Positions 48,753 to 61,639 of a stretch of 64,000 nt of DNA are shown here, one piece after another. Each line of letters begins with the position of its first letter. Within the stretch, counting starts at the first letter, position 1. The notes under the pieces are model-generated. The model was not told the origin of the DNA. It saw only the letters and a program-made list of their open reading frames with translations, and did no database searches. The stretch is from assembly GCA_963573305.1 (NCBI GenBank), contig OY754338.1, forward strand, positions 21,202,192-21,266,191, read 5' to 3'. The DNA comes from Pyrrhosoma nymphula (lineage: Eukaryota; Arthropoda; Insecta; Odonata; Coenagrionidae). A program made the position numbers and the translations under genes.

Positions 48753-50142
48753 AAGCATGATCCTACTGAAATAATGTCGGGAGCAGGATTGAATTTAAAT
48801 CAAACTGGGATGTCGGATGAGGGATAAACCTGGAAACCCGGGTATTGCACGAGACCATTTGAAATCCGATTCCACGAGCGTGTGCGAGTTCGAGGTTCAT
48901 GTTGCCAGCTCAGAAGTTGTCGACATATTGTTGTGTGAGCTCTGGATATGTAAAGAGCAACGTTTTGCATGCTCTCCCATTCTGTAGATTAAAACTGATT
49001 CTTTCTGTCAACAGGTGGTTTTTTTCCCATCACATCCCATCACTGAATCTCAGCATTCCTATTAATTCCAACTCGTTTATTATTTGCTCATCAAGTGATT
49101 TAATTTAATCCAGCAAACAGGCATCCTCTCATTGAATCTAACTATATCAACTTCTATTATCTGCTACCTTTCTATAACTTGAGATATTCTTTTTTCTCAC
49201 ATCATATTTTCATTAATGCTTTCATTTTTGAGAAAGTTTCGTAAGTTAAGATTTGGAAATTTTACCATTACAAAAATCCATTTGGCCAACCTAAAGAAAG
49301 AAGCATTGTTAATGGTTGGTTTTTAAGACGTTGGAAAAGTAGCCTGAGCAGAAGTTATGTCGGTTTACTTATAAAAGGGGTCACTGTGAACAGGCCATAA
49401 TTCGAGTCGAGCGATAGGGTTTTAGGGATTCTGTGGGGTTATTGCCTCCCCCCCCCCCCTAACCCGCCCCTCCCTCATCGTGCTCTATATCAAAAGTGAA
49501 GTGGATAAATTCTAAGCAAACAAGACCAGTCGAAGAGTACTCGGCCAACGGAACACCCGCGGATCGTGGAATGCATCGAAGCCGTTGGATACGAACGAGT
49601 GGGCATAATTTTTTCCCCGTATACACGTGCACACTCGTACGTATACAGACGGCGCCGAAAAGTACATGTATGAATAAAAAGCTATGCAGCCGATACTCCG
49701 CGGCTGAACCAAGGACGGATGATATCCACGGATTTCAATTTCGCATTCGTCGCGCATGATTAGAATATATTTGAAAACTACGAGTGGAATGGTGGTTGAA
49801 CTCGGCAATCAACTACTCTTCTCTCAAGTGTAGGATTGATTTGGAAGAAAAATAGCCAGTGGCCCAGCTAAAAAAATGTGAATTTCTCGGTAACCCACAT
49901 CAAGATAGTAATAAAGTAACCGAAATTACCTCAAGGGAAGTAATTTTCTGTAAACTTGGAGAAATGGAAAAAGCCATGTTTTGTATTCCCACCTAACTAA
50001 GCTCTTCACGTTGGCCACAGAGGGAATGCATGAACGTGTTGTCCTCTGTTGGGCGATAGGCAGTTTCTATCAATTTTGTGTGAGAGCGCAAGTTATCTTG
50101 AGGGAAGGACACCCTACGGTGCCGTGTTGCCGACCGGCATTC

Positions 50143-50180
50143 TGAAGTCATATGAAGTCATGTGAAGTCATGTGAAGCCC
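50143..50180. repeat. 10-bp tandem repeat, four units
   Basis: TGAAGTCATR is repeated; the last unit ends in CCC. Confidence 0.9.
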
Positions 50181-52574
50181 TATGTCATCGTGGGTGAGTT
50201 CAGGAATTTACCACTGTGGCAAACTATTCCAAATTATCTAATTTCCTTATACAGTCCAGTCTTTCACTCAAATGTCCTTTTCTCCGAGCAATTAATGCCA
50301 TAGAGCGGGACATTCGAACAGCCACATTAATTCAAGATTCTCCTTGTACTCATTTTTATACTGACATAAATGTTTAAATATAAATTGCAAAAAAATAATT
50401 ATTCTTATGAATAGCAAAGGATGGATTTCTGCAGGATGAAACCCATTTTCACAATTCCAAATCTCAGCACTACCACGTAAGCCACTATAGGCGCAAGTGT
50501 CAGGGGCTTTTAGGACATTAGTCATAGGTTAAGAAATTGGGAGATGAAAGAGAAGATCGTAAATTTGCCTGTAAGAATGATAGGTCTCTCGATTTTTTAA
50601 TGTCAAAAGTTGTGGCGGTAAAAAATAATCCTTGAACATATATGTTCGACGTTGAATTTCACTCATTTTATCGCCTTTTGAGCCCAAGAGATGTAGTGTG
50701 CATTTAGAATAACATCCGCTTTGGTAAACTGAAACTAGTGAGATATGTAAATAACTAAAGTAGAAATGAACGTGAGGTATAGAGATAATTTGCACCAGCG
50801 TATAGCGAACGTGAGATATAAGGCAATTTATTTACCTTGCACCAACGAATTTGCGTCTTTGGTAGCTCCCAAACCAGCCTCTAACAGGGAAGATGTGGGA
50901 GATTCCGAAATGGAACTCAGACATTAAAGGCGTATTTTCTTATATTTGAATAGTTATTTCGTAACTCGATTAGAATAAACATTTTACAATTACATTTAAA
51001 ATATCATAAAGAAGTATATATGGAATTTTAATTTATCATAATATACTACGTGTATTAACAAAAATTATAACAAAAACTCCAAGGCAATACAAGATACATA
51101 GAATTAAATGATATGCTAAGAGAGAGAAATTAAATGAATTAAAAAACTAAGTTCCACCTAAGTATCAATTCTATAACTCAAATTAGAATAAAGGCACAAC
51201 ATTATTTTTTAAGACGGTAAAATAATTCAGATTAACTTTCGAATATGGCAATTGCTCATTGTAAACATTTGGGAAAACATGTAAAAAGTATTTTCTCTTT
51301 TTATTACCATTTCTCAATCGATTCATGAACAGTAGGTAAAACACTGAACTAAAATTTAAAATAGGGTTTCCAAATTCCAATAAAGTGATTTCTGCTATCA
51401 TTAGTTCAGCCAGAAGTTTTCATAATGCTCACAACGTAATACGGGTCCACAAACGGTTAAAAATGCAAAAGATTAATTGAATGGGTTATATGACATCTGG
51501 AAAATAGATAGCATTTCCTTGAGTGGTCTAAGTTGGAGTAATAAAAAAATGGACATTTCAGCCAAATATATTCGGAGTTTTAGGTTGAATATTTGTACTC
51601 TAAGACCCGGAACCGCTTATTCGCAGGCTATGATATTGCTTCATATGAATAAATAGATGGGCAGTTTCATGCTATCCAGCTTGATTTGTATAGCCCCAGG
51701 AAACTCTTTAGTCCTGTTTCACTTTTTACTATGAGGCTGCTTATTCCCTTGGACCTCGGCACGAGGTTTGCATATAATGAAGTCCTTGGTCCAATGCCAA
51801 ATTCTTTGGTATCTTTTCACTTTTTTACTGTCGTTATTATGCTGATTGAAAAAATACTTTTCTCTTATTCCTTCTTTTGCTTTTTAAATTCCTTCTTCCC
51901 TTCAGTTAGCCCTTCAGAAAATCCCCGATAATCATCCAATCTCTCCTCTATTTTGAAATTTCTCTACATTATTCTCTCCAGCTGAAAAATGCTTTAATGG
52001 CTCAGGGAATTATTTTTCAAGCATTTTAATGAGAGCCCATCTCTCAGAAATGTTCTTAAATCTTGTTAAATTGTAAGATATCTAAATGCATACAATTTTA
52101 ACATACCGCTTAAACATTCAGTATACTCTTCCTATGCCATGATAGTTAATTAAGTTTGAGTTTATCTTTCATTAATGAACACTTATATTCTCAGAACCGT
52201 CTGTAGAAAGCAAAGCATATGGCAGAGTTAAATCTATATGAAGAGCAAAAATGTAGAATAGTTACTCCTCCTGACTATGTAGGAACAAAACTAGTAGTCT
52301 CAAGATAAACATTTATTAGCATATTTAGTATTTAATACCATTAACTGCTACAGAATTAATTCATATATCGAGATAATTTCCGTAAAAATATGCATAATCT
52401 TTATTGCAATAACGTTAATGCCCAAAGACTTCCTCCGTTGAGCACTGCCTTGAAAATAACGCCGTAGATGATACGAGGCTGTAAAACGTTTTTTTTTCGC
52501 ATTATTTATTTTATTAGGCTTTTATCGTTACATTAATTTCAGGAAACCTTCTGTTCCCGGATATCCTAATTTCT

Positions 52575-52625
52575 GGTCTTGTAGGTTAGTCTGTTACACC
52601 ACCAATCCTTGGTTCGATTCTCGGT
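52575..52625 (+). repeat. Weak tRNA-like fragment
   Basis: GGTTCGATTCT matches the Pol III B box at 10 of 11 positions and is preceded by a TAGGTTAGTCTG resembling an A box. It is too degenerate to call a gene. Confidence 0.3.
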
Positions 52626-53739
52626 TAATCGGTTAATTCAAATGATTTTTTCATGTTGAATTTTCTTACCCTTTGTGAAAACCTTTACACCCGTGCGCGT
52701 GACAGCGTACCACATAATTGTTTTGATGCAATGATAGGAAAATCCTCTCAACTATGGGTTCTATTTCGACGTTGGGTTTCATCTATGGGTTCTATTTCCA
52801 CGTTGAAGCCCGAGTTGTGGATAAATATCTTTAGAGGATTTTAACAAACTTCTTCCTTTGATGCAGAGATTCTAAATATGCCTTAACAATTCGTTCCACA
52901 CTGAACATAAAGTAGGAAAGAAATGCACTGTTATTATATAACGATGCAAAACAAGACAAGTAAAAGTGGTCCAAACGAAGATAAATGAATTATCTAAGAA
53001 TTATCAGGAACAGGATATTCCGCGCGAGTCAATGTACGAATGTAGAAACGAGGATATGTTATCACTATAGCACTATCACGCAATCTCTTCATCAGATAAT
53101 CAACTTTAAATCAAAGTTTACCTCCTGTCATATAAGTGCAAGCAAACAAGTTTCTCCAAAAATACTACTTACAATACTTCATCAATAAAATAAGACGGGT
53201 AAGGTTTCAATTCCAGGATCGTTTCCGAGCCCTAAAAAGAAAACCCTAATAGAGCTGACCCAGGCAAAGTTCATGCATATTCTGCATATACCAGGAATAT
53301 TTAGCGCACAGAAACTTTCGCATCATTCTTTTTGGAAATCAAGCTCGAGTAGTTTCGGTATCCGAGCAAGCATTTCTACGGTGACCCTTATTCACTAACT
53401 GGTGCCATGACTAACGTACTTACCTACATGTTTCTTCAATGAGCTTACATTTCTATCTTATAACGCGATGATTATAAGATCCAAAAAATAGTCATAAATT
53501 CCGTCATCATTGTTTTATAAGCATGAGAATGGTGATGAGTTTTAATGAACGTGAAGTCGAATACTGCGATCTCTTTTCCGAAAAATTAAAGATATTTCCG
53601 AAACAAACTGCAAACGAATGTAGCATTAGAATAAACTTAAAATATGACTAGGACGATTTCAAAGATATATCCAAAACGCTTGCCCTCCATGCAATCGCCA
53701 CGGATAAAAAAGCAAGCACAGAAAATATATAATCTAAAT

Positions 53740-54159
53740 TACCGTATTTCTCCGAATATAAGCCACACTTCGAATATAAGCCGCATACCGTTTTTGGGGC
53801 CTCAAACAGGGAAAAAAGTTAATACGCGAATTTATTATTATTAGGTATTAGAATATTATATCTGTTTTTACATTTCCTATGTAACTGTGACACAACGTTA
53901 CCTATATTATCCTTTAATATATGTATAAATTGTGCACCAATTTGACATTTTTCAGCGTTATTCTTACTTTCCCCGTGGCTTAGGCGGGTTTAACTGGCGT
54001 CCGCGTGAGTCTGAATGGCTGGTTTGCTCAAATCGGTCATTTCTACGATTTTTAAAAAAGTTCTCGAATTTAAGCCGCACCTCGAATATAAGCCGCACCC
54101 CGATTTTGAGGCCCCAAAATCGGGAAAAAATAGCGGCCTATACTCGGAGAAATACGGTA
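53740..54159. mobile_element. 420-bp MITE with ATAAGCC terminal repeats
   Basis: The termini TACCGTATTTCTCCGAATAT and its inverse (ending AAATACGGTA) extend about 24 bp with two mismatches. Inside, ATAAGCCRCA-type units recur next to both ends, and a TTTTGGGGCCTCAAA-like block near the left end has its inverse near the right end. There is no coding capacity. No clear TSD. Confidence 0.75.
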
Positions 54160-54658
54160 CATTGACAGAGAAGATAGAAACCACGCCGCAGTTTTTTATC
54201 TCCTAATCCGTTCACCAGGATCAGTGACCATGAAAATCGACTCTCCACATTCAGTCGCGCCAGCGTTGAATATTTTTTTTTTTCATGTTTAAGACATTTT
54301 TCACTGGGGAAGTTCCAGGAAAGAGAAAATTCTAGCCCATAGACTCGCTTCCCTTAATCTCTGATCTATTTTTAAAGAGCCGAAAACCTTCATCGAATTG
54401 CGGTAAAACATCACACCGTAGCCAAAAATGTAACTATCTCCTCCTTCTTATCCCTTAATCTGCTGGTTGTTCCTCCCAGCAACGAAAGAGGAAAAATAAA
54501 AATGGGGAATAAAAGATTCGCATTTCTGTGACTGTAACTGGATTCCCCAATTCGCGTTCCAACACCCCGCCCCCTTTGAAGTTTCAAACTGTTTCAGGAG
54601 CGGAGTTCCTCGCCGAATAAGCGGGAAGGGGAGAGCAGGGAAGCGGTAGCCTGATCTC

Positions 54659-54720
54659 GGGGGGGGAGGGGGGCGTTGGGGGGGGGGGGGCGTTGGGGTG
54701 GTGGGGTAGGGTTGGGTGGT
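54659..54720 (+). other. G-run cluster (G-quadruplex potential)
   Basis: Several runs of at least four G include one of 13 G at 54678-54690, separated by 1-4 nt. This satisfies the usual quadruplex pattern of four or more G-tracts. Confidence 0.85.
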
Positions 54721-54739
54721 CGAAAGGAGTTGTATCCGG

Positions 54740-54960
54740 GTAGCGGAGAGGAGGTGGTGTGCGCCAAAGGCAGCAGAAGTCAGCCACCCACCCGCTCTAG
54801 CTAGCGGTTTAAGGGGACTCCGCGAGAGGGTTGGTAATAGAGTGAGCATTCGGAATTGGGTGATCTCCACCAACGAGAGGAAGTCACTGTGGCGTGGAAG
54901 ACGATGCGAAAAGGCAAGAAAGTTTGAGTTCAAGGCGCAGGAGTAGGTTTTTAATCGGAA
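54740..54960 (+). repeat. Dispersed repeat, copy 1
   Basis: TAATAGAGTGAGCAT, GAATTGGGTGATCT and AAGTTTGA occur in the same order as in 57020-57290, with roughly three-quarters identity over the central 50 bp. Confidence 0.55.
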
Positions 54961-55026
54961 GGGCTAGAGGAGCAGGGCGGTACTCTATTTCCAATTTCGA
55001 CATTTCGATCAATTTTAATACATGAG

Positions 55027-55272
55027 TAAAAAAACCGAGTTGTACAGCCCACTGAATCAATTTATTTACGACGCGTTTTAACGCCTCAGCGTAATATTCA
55101 GGTTCAAACTCTGTTCAAGCGCCATCTTCGGGTACAAACAGAGTTTTACCTGAATGTTACGCTGTGGCATTGAAACGCGTCGTAAATAAATTTATTCAGT
55201 GGGCAGTGCAACTTGTGGTCTTTCATTTATAAGATGCTGTTCTACCACGTCTCGCCGAATATCGTTGAGTTC
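55027..55272 (+). mobile_element. Palindromic element, type D
   Basis: This 246-bp insertion has 10-bp TSDs AATACATGAG (55017-55026 and 55273-55282). The inverted arms, about 55036-55113 and 55134-55212, share blocks such as ACGCGTCGTAAATAAAT and CAGTGGGC. The right arm keeps GAAACGCGTC, the GAAA and a possible cleavage triplet. The upstream hammerhead part is degenerate (CGAAGA on the left arm), and no good stem II forms. Its 3' tail differs from copies A-C. Confidence 0.7.
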
Positions 55273-55282
55273 AATACATGAG

Positions 55283-56148
55283 GCCGATATGTTGACGTGA
55301 CGATACTTATCGGCTCCTCATTGATTCCGATCGGAGGTATGAGAATTCAACCATGATTGGTAAGAATAACTAAATATTTGCTAGATTCCTCTAGTAATAA
55401 TTTCCGGACTATTCCCAATGCGTTTTATCTATAAAACTTTCCAGTAAATTGAAAATAAACGCAAATGAAAGTGTCACGCATTTGAAAATTTCAGATATTC
55501 AATGATTAAAGTTGGAAATATTTGTGACCTTGCAGAATATCGGTCGACCAACGAATTCACCGGACAATCACATCCTTTACATTACCATTCTGACGAAATA
55601 ATTTCATCTCGTGATATTAATAGATTTGCATGCATCTTCACATCGCCAATAATTGTGGTCAATATTTATTTATCCACATTATTGTCTAAATTATCTCACC
55701 AATCAAAATGTACAAGATCATTATCTACATGGAATTTCTGAAAATATCCTTTGGGATGACATACAGATAGCATATAAATCAAATCTGCACTATTAATATT
55801 TTTATCATATTTTTTCTGATTTCTATTTGTATGCTGAAAATTTAGCCGATGTTTATTCAAAAACTTATCAAAGGAATCTTTTTTAGTAATTCTTTGTAAA
55901 CAGTGTTGAAAAATTCATAGTTCATTCCCTTGCAATGGAATTTCGTAATCAGAATCGGGGAATGAGAAAAAAAATCGCTTTAGCTCCCAAAAGTAGTCAA
56001 AAACTATTAACTCACAATTACACAAGGATATTGCACTTATCAGTACTTCGATTAAGTTTTAAGCACTTAGATTTCGAGAATTATCGTTCGCGTCGTCTCT
56101 ATATCGACTGTACTCATCATCATTATATGACTACGTCTTTAAATCTTG
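55283..56148. other. AT-rich stretch with no gene seen
   Basis: Short frames without motifs. Confidence 0.5.
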
Positions 56149-56930
56149 AGGAGGTTCCACGGTGACAATGTGAGTCAAATCAAACAATAAATGCCAACCT
56201 TTTGCTTAATTGGTTCAAATAATCCTGCTTTCACTGATGACGTGTTAGCTATTGAAAACCAAAATAATGGCAAAACATACATGCTGAATACTCCGTGAAT
56301 ATATTTCAAAAGGACACTTTTTTCAGCCATAGAAGCTGACTGTAGCGCCATTTCTATCGATGTTTCACATATTCTACAGCTACATAATACCCTGCGAGCC
56401 ACCTCATGGGCATATGGCAAGGGATGTTAGGACACCAGCCGTTTAAAGGAGTTAAGGAGATTATTATCGGTGTGTGAAAAGGCGAAGTGTATCTCGGCAG
56501 TGTTTTTAGTGGGTCTCAGTTTTTACTATGGTCACTTATTGTGCGTGGGAAGAACGAATTTTTGTACCTATATGTACGATAATTTATCACTCTTATTATA
56601 TATTTCCTAGAGATGTAGTGCGGCGTCAAAACGGTATTCTCATAATTTTGTCTTCAATCATCGGAGTAATCAACTAATAACTCCAAAAATAAGGTGGTTA
56701 GAAACATCTATTGTATTTTTAACTAATTTTTCGAGATTTTTCGCCTCTTATAAACAGTTTTCCGTGAGAATGGCATTCACATCAAATGGAAAAATATTAT
56801 TTTTCTCTGTGTGTTTCCCATTGTTGCATTTAATACCATGTAATTTCAAGTTTAATTTCCGAGGAAATTAGGGAGAAATTATCATTTTTTTGTTCACGAC
56901 AGATAGAAGACATGTTTCTTTCTAACATTA
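56149..56930 (+). mobile_element. TTAA MITE, copy interrupted by another repeat
   Basis: It starts GAGGTTCCACGGTGAC and follows the 38481-39093 copy through TTTCACTGATGACG. After about 56362 the homology breaks. It resumes near 56625 and continues to CATTTAATACCATGTAA and beyond. The interruption contains the LINE-tail-like repeat at 56370-56440. The right terminus is not recognisable. Confidence 0.65.
56370..56440 (+). repeat. LINE-tail-like repeat, copy 1
   Basis: CCCTGCGAGCCACCTCA, then TATGGCAAGGGATGTTAGGA and CACCAGCCG. The same consensus recurs at 59480-59550 (+), 58640-58700 (-) and 62015-62045 (-). It resembles the conserved 3' end of a non-LTR element. Confidence 0.55.
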
Positions 56931-57019
56931 AGCAGGTTATGAATTAAAAGACATTTACATGTATAAATTTACGGTGTAACCAACTAAATAACTCTCCAGT
57001 CCATATACAATACAGTATC
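56931..57019. other. Short AT-rich spacer
   Basis: Nothing recognisable. Confidence 0.5.
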
Positions 57020-57290
57020 GATTAGACGTCTTTGTGAACAGAGAATACGCCCGGTGATTTCGCTTCGCGGAAGGCATCCCCGCTAGCAGTCGGAAGGCAT
57101 CATGATAGGGATAATAGAGCGAGCATCTAAGAATTGGATGATCTTCGCCCAAGGGGAGAAGCGGAAGAAGTTGCAAGCCAGCAAGACAAAGATAAGAAAA
57201 GAACGGACCGCAAGTAGGAGGAAGGGTAGTCGCCTCGAGAGCAATCGGAAGGAGAATAAGTTTGAAAGCGAGGATGTTTGTAGCCTTTGA
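57020..57290 (+). repeat. Dispersed repeat, copy 2
   Basis: Homologue of 54740-54960 (TAATAGAGCGAGCAT, GAATTGGATGATCT). It is purine-rich. Confidence 0.55.
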
Positions 57291-58639
57291 AGGTGATTAA
57301 CGACGCCTTGGGCGAACTCCGGCTGGCTGCGCCACCTTCCGCAGAGGTTCTAAAGCCGGACGCTCTATCCCGTCTTCACTCCGTGGTTTTGAGAGCTTCC
57401 CCGCAAACACACACCCAAGAATAGTTCGTTAAGAAGTTACCCCGGGATAGGAAAAACATTTGAGATAGGAATTCCCGTGCCCTTCTCGTTTGAGACGAGA
57501 GATCGCATTGTGGAATCCTTTGCATATCATTGGGGTCTGGATTCGCAAAAGGGTCCACAGAAAAAAAGCCACCACGCCTGACTTTATGAGTGAGTAAATT
57601 ATAAAAGCCGAGAGAAAGGGTTAAGCCCTTAGGGGTTTCGGGGGAAACATAGGAAAACAAAAGAGGATAGGCCCTCTGAAAAACAAAGAAATCCCTAGAG
57701 AATTCATGTACCCTGCTTCTCTAGGAATCGCTGCGAACAAAGAAATAGACTCGCCCAGAGAATCCGAACTATTCCGCCATATTCACTCCCAGATGTTCTA
57801 AAAAAATAATATATTCTGATAATCCCTCCTTATTAAATTCTTGTCTCTAACACTCAAAAAGTCAAGGGATTCAAAAACAGTAGTTTTCTTAAATACAAAA
57901 ATATAAAGGAGTTCCAAAATATTTGTTGAGCTTTCCCAACTCTAAAGAAATTTTAAAATCAGATGTTGTTATCAACATATAATACTGTGCTGATAAATCA
58001 AAGAACAACAATAGAACAAAGATATAATCTGCAAAGATATAAATCTAATATTTTACCGACGTATTGGGTTCATGTGAAAAAAATTAATTTTAAATAAATT
58101 TATGAAATATCCGTTAGAAAAATAAAAATCTGGAAAACATAATTATCAGAGATTCATTGATCTATTTGACAAAAAGTTGGCTAATGGAGTCACACCCAAA
58201 ATTTTGGGTTTAACTGTCAGATTTAGCACAATAGATATTGTGCACGCGAATTATACCACATTTCTGATCTTTATACTTACGTGCGTAGGTTTTACGTAAA
58301 ACCTTAAGAACAAATAAAATATTTAAAATGTATCATCTTATGAAAAGGACTGGGATTCTGCAACTGTACACAACAACAAAAAGAATAAAATAGCTTTTTT
58401 ATTGCCCATGATAAAGAGATGTAGGCAATTTACTCAATATTAAAAAAAACTGAATCACGCAAGGTATAATCACATTCATAAACGCTAAATTCATATTAAT
58501 TTATATTTTCTATTATATTCGGCAATGGTTTGGTACATAGTCATTGTTGTTTCAATTACATGGTCATAGAGAGACATTTGAAAACGTCAGAGCACTTAGT
58601 ATTTTAAGCACACAATATTCTAGCAGCTATAAGGACCCC
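57291..58639. other. No gene supported
   Basis: GC-balanced up to 57700, then strongly AT-rich. The 94-codon minus frame at 57376-57660 has no motif. Confidence 0.5.
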
Positions 58640-58700
58640 CTAACACACACCCTTGAGGTGACTTTCAGAGTATGTTGTAGATCTCGATGATTTTATACAT
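58640..58700 (-). repeat. LINE-tail-like repeat, copy 2
   Basis: Read on the minus strand: ATCTACAACATACTCTGAAA, then GTCACCTCAAGGGTGTGTG, matching the copies at 56370 and 59480. Confidence 0.55.
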
Positions 58701-59479
58701 AAATAAAAGGTCATATTGCCAATTTGTGTAACCAAAATTATACGAAGGTTCATTCCCTCCTTTCACGGTCAAACTTACTGCAGGGAAGTATGTGAAGAAA
58801 AAATTAGATTCAGTCCTTATAAATATAATTATCTATAAGAATAACAAAATATTTCACTTGTAATTTTTTTGTGTAAACAAGCAAAGGTGAGTCACTGAAT
58901 CTGACCAATTGCTCTCTCTTGTCTCTTCATTTCCTTGAAAAGTATAAAGTAGCTGCCATAGCAAAATAAAACAGAAGTTTAATTTAACTAATTAAAGCAC
59001 CTAATGTTACATTTGGACTTGGGCAAAGTGTTCACTATTCTAAAGCAGTTCATGTAACACACCGAAATATCTATGAACAATATGCTAATATTACGTACTA
59101 TTACAGATTATTTTAAGTTGAAGCATAGGGCAATCTTAAACAATGGTTTTTGTGTGCACGCCAATGGCTTGTATGATCTTAAGATTCCACTGAATCGTAA
59201 AACGAGGATGCTGAAGACAATGCTGTCAACCTCGATTGTCGAACATGAGCAAAATTATCTTTTATGATCCTTCATGGTGATGTAACTTTGTCAAGGTAAG
59301 AAGTAAGCCATTTACCCCCTTAGGTATAACGTCGCTGAAATCGTCACAAGGAAGCACGTTAGAGGTTGATTCCTTAACAGCCTCTAAATCTAACTCGTCT
59401 CAAGTACATGCTAATTTCCTCCGTGCGTGGCCTCAACAATTTAAAATAATATTCAACATTATCTGTCCTCATCACAGAA
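58701..59479. other. AT-rich stretch with no gene seen
   Basis: Nothing recognisable. Confidence 0.5.
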
Positions 59480-59550
59480 TTTGCATATACATCTACGTAC
59501 TGCCCAACGATCCGCAGCATGGCGTGTAGCAGGCGGTGTTAGGACAACAG
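59480..59550 (+). repeat. LINE-tail-like repeat, copy 3
   Basis: ATACATCTACGTACTGCCCA, then GTGTAGCAGGCGGTGTTAGG and ACAACAGTC, in the same order as copy 1. Confidence 0.55.
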
Positions 59551-61639
59551 TCATAGAGATAAATTAAATTGGCTACAGGAATCAAATAACAAAGGAGATG
59601 TTGGATGAGGTATATTTTGGCGAGAATAATCCTTCAATGAGCACTAGGCAATGATGTGAATGGTAGACAGGAAGAAAAATATATAACCTCTAGGTTTTAG
59701 TTCTTACCCCGTCGTTTATATCTTTCCTGCATTTATAGAGTGGGAATAACCCCCGTAACGCCGTGAAACACTTAAGAATCGAATTTTTGTATTCTTAGTC
59801 TAAAATATGACCCCTAGTGACTTCATTATCAGCACTTGTATTAGCTTTAAAACACATTTTGCACGCTCGTGGCATTTTAAGACACCGCGCACGGCTTTCA
59901 TTTACACATCGAACTCTTGTGGATTAAGTTTTTTTCGCCCGGGTGTATCATTTCCGCATCAGCCGTATAAGCAACCCAACTTCATTTTCTTTTCAAGCGG
60001 TAAGCCGCCGGGTTATCACATGCCTATCATCAGTAAAATAGGAAAAACAGATCATTTCAATGAAAAAGTCCGCTGCTGAACGTGCGACGGCGTTAGCCCG
60101 CCTCGAATACTAAACTCCTTCCATCGTGAGAGAAGAGGCAAACTCACAGCGGAGCGCCGTTATTTCTCTCTCTGGGCACTTCGCCGAACCCACCCGTGCT
60201 GAGACGGAGGGATTACGGGGTTCTTGCCCCGGTGGGTGCCTCGACACCCCGTGCACACCCGCCGGGGGGCGCTAAGTGCTTCCCAAATTTAAATAATTGC
60301 CCCCGGTGTCTAGATTGATCGATGGGTTATCACGGAGGAAGGAGAGAAGGGCATTGGCCGCTACACTATTCCCATGAAGGGGACTGGCTACCCCTGGTAA
60401 CAGGGGTTAATGCACGCTCCTTTCATCAGTCTCGATAAATCGCATAGTATTCATATGCACTGAAATATTTTGATTCTTAAAACTATCTGTACACCACGGC
60501 CGTATAAAGCAAAAGAAAGACTGTAAAAGATAATTAGAAATGTAATAACTCGTTTATAATGAAAATAGACCGTAATAATCAACATTAAATATGAATAATG
60601 GCAGCTAGGAAACATTTCCTAACTGAAAGTCGCAATAAGTTGCCTCTAATAATATATTAGAATTTAAGAAGAACTCCATGAACATAAAGAAAACTATTTC
60701 ATTTTGACATGACTCCGTAATACTCCAAGCAAAAGAAATAAAAACAATGAAATAAAAACCTATACCGTCGAAAATATTTATATGCTGTCATTTAAAAAAC
60801 TGTTATATTGAACAAGGTGAAAATATGCTGGTGATTTTAAGGTATTTGGTACTTAATTTTCGAATTTATGGCCAACATGTCGAAAAAAAACTTTAAATAA
60901 AATGGAGAACAGGTATTCGTAAAAGAAACAATCTTAATAATCGTAATTCTTACACCACCATCTCCAAAGACAGAATCGTTACCACTCCTTGCAGCGAGGG
61001 AATGTAGAGATTAAGAGGCTGGAGAATGGCGGAAAAGTCGTTTGCGGCAAGCGAAGCATATGAGAAAATGAATGCCTGGATAAAGTAATGAGCATTAAGT
61101 TGATAAATGATTGTGTCATGAATGTAGGCATGTGTAGAGGATGTTCCGGTAATCCACAAGGCATAAAATGAAAGTGCTCCGTTATTTTGATCGTGTTAAG
61201 GGAGCAGACACATCGAATAATGTAGCAGACGTGTGAGATTAGAATGTATGGATTTAGAGGAAAAGGTGCACTGAAAACACATGGGCAATGCGAACGCTGT
61301 GGAACCGAAGGAAAGTTTCTTATATAAGAGGCTCAAGATGCAACTGAGCGTGTACGAATATTTTGTTGGATACAATGGAGGTGATACAAGCATTAATGAA
61401 TTGTATTAAACAGTTAAGATTCGGGCGGCAATACAAAAACATTGCCTATGTGTTGTATTTCATACCATTTGAGTCTAATCGACGAAGTCGAGTGACCTAT
61501 TTCATTGTTTCACCCCACGCCTTTCTGTCTCTAAACGTTATTATCTATTCAGACTCCCTTGTTCCATTAACTCCTTTTCAAAATGTGTTCCCAAGTTTAA
61601 TGCTTTTTTCATCCCTCATCTATCGTGCACCATCGCCAT
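59551..61639. other. No gene supported; GC-rich patch 60080-60420
   Basis: The patch at 60080-60420 contains CpG-rich sequence with C- and G-runs. It is not a recognisable RNA gene or exon. The remainder is AT-rich. Confidence 0.5.

Larger units (their letters stand above)
48443..53739. other. No gene supported; small tandem repeats
   Basis: The stretch is AT-rich. It contains the tandem repeats at 48681-48752 and 50143-50180, a 12-C run at 49448-49459 and a weak tRNA-like fragment at 52575-52625. No coding motif was found. Confidence 0.5.
54160..55016. other. No gene supported; G-rich patch
   Basis: It contains a G-run cluster at 54659-54720 and a diverged repeat (54740-54960) shared with 57020-57290. 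The 161-codon minus frame at 54448-54933 is proline-rich because of the antisense G-runs. Confidence 0.5.

Noticed and set aside
54448..54933. 161-codon proline-rich frame on the minus strand
   Set aside because: The proline run is the antisense of the G-run cluster. Nothing else supports coding.
60080..60420. Possible rRNA or snRNA fragment in a GC-rich patch
   Set aside because: I could not match any conserved rRNA or snRNA segment. It may be a CpG-rich repeat.
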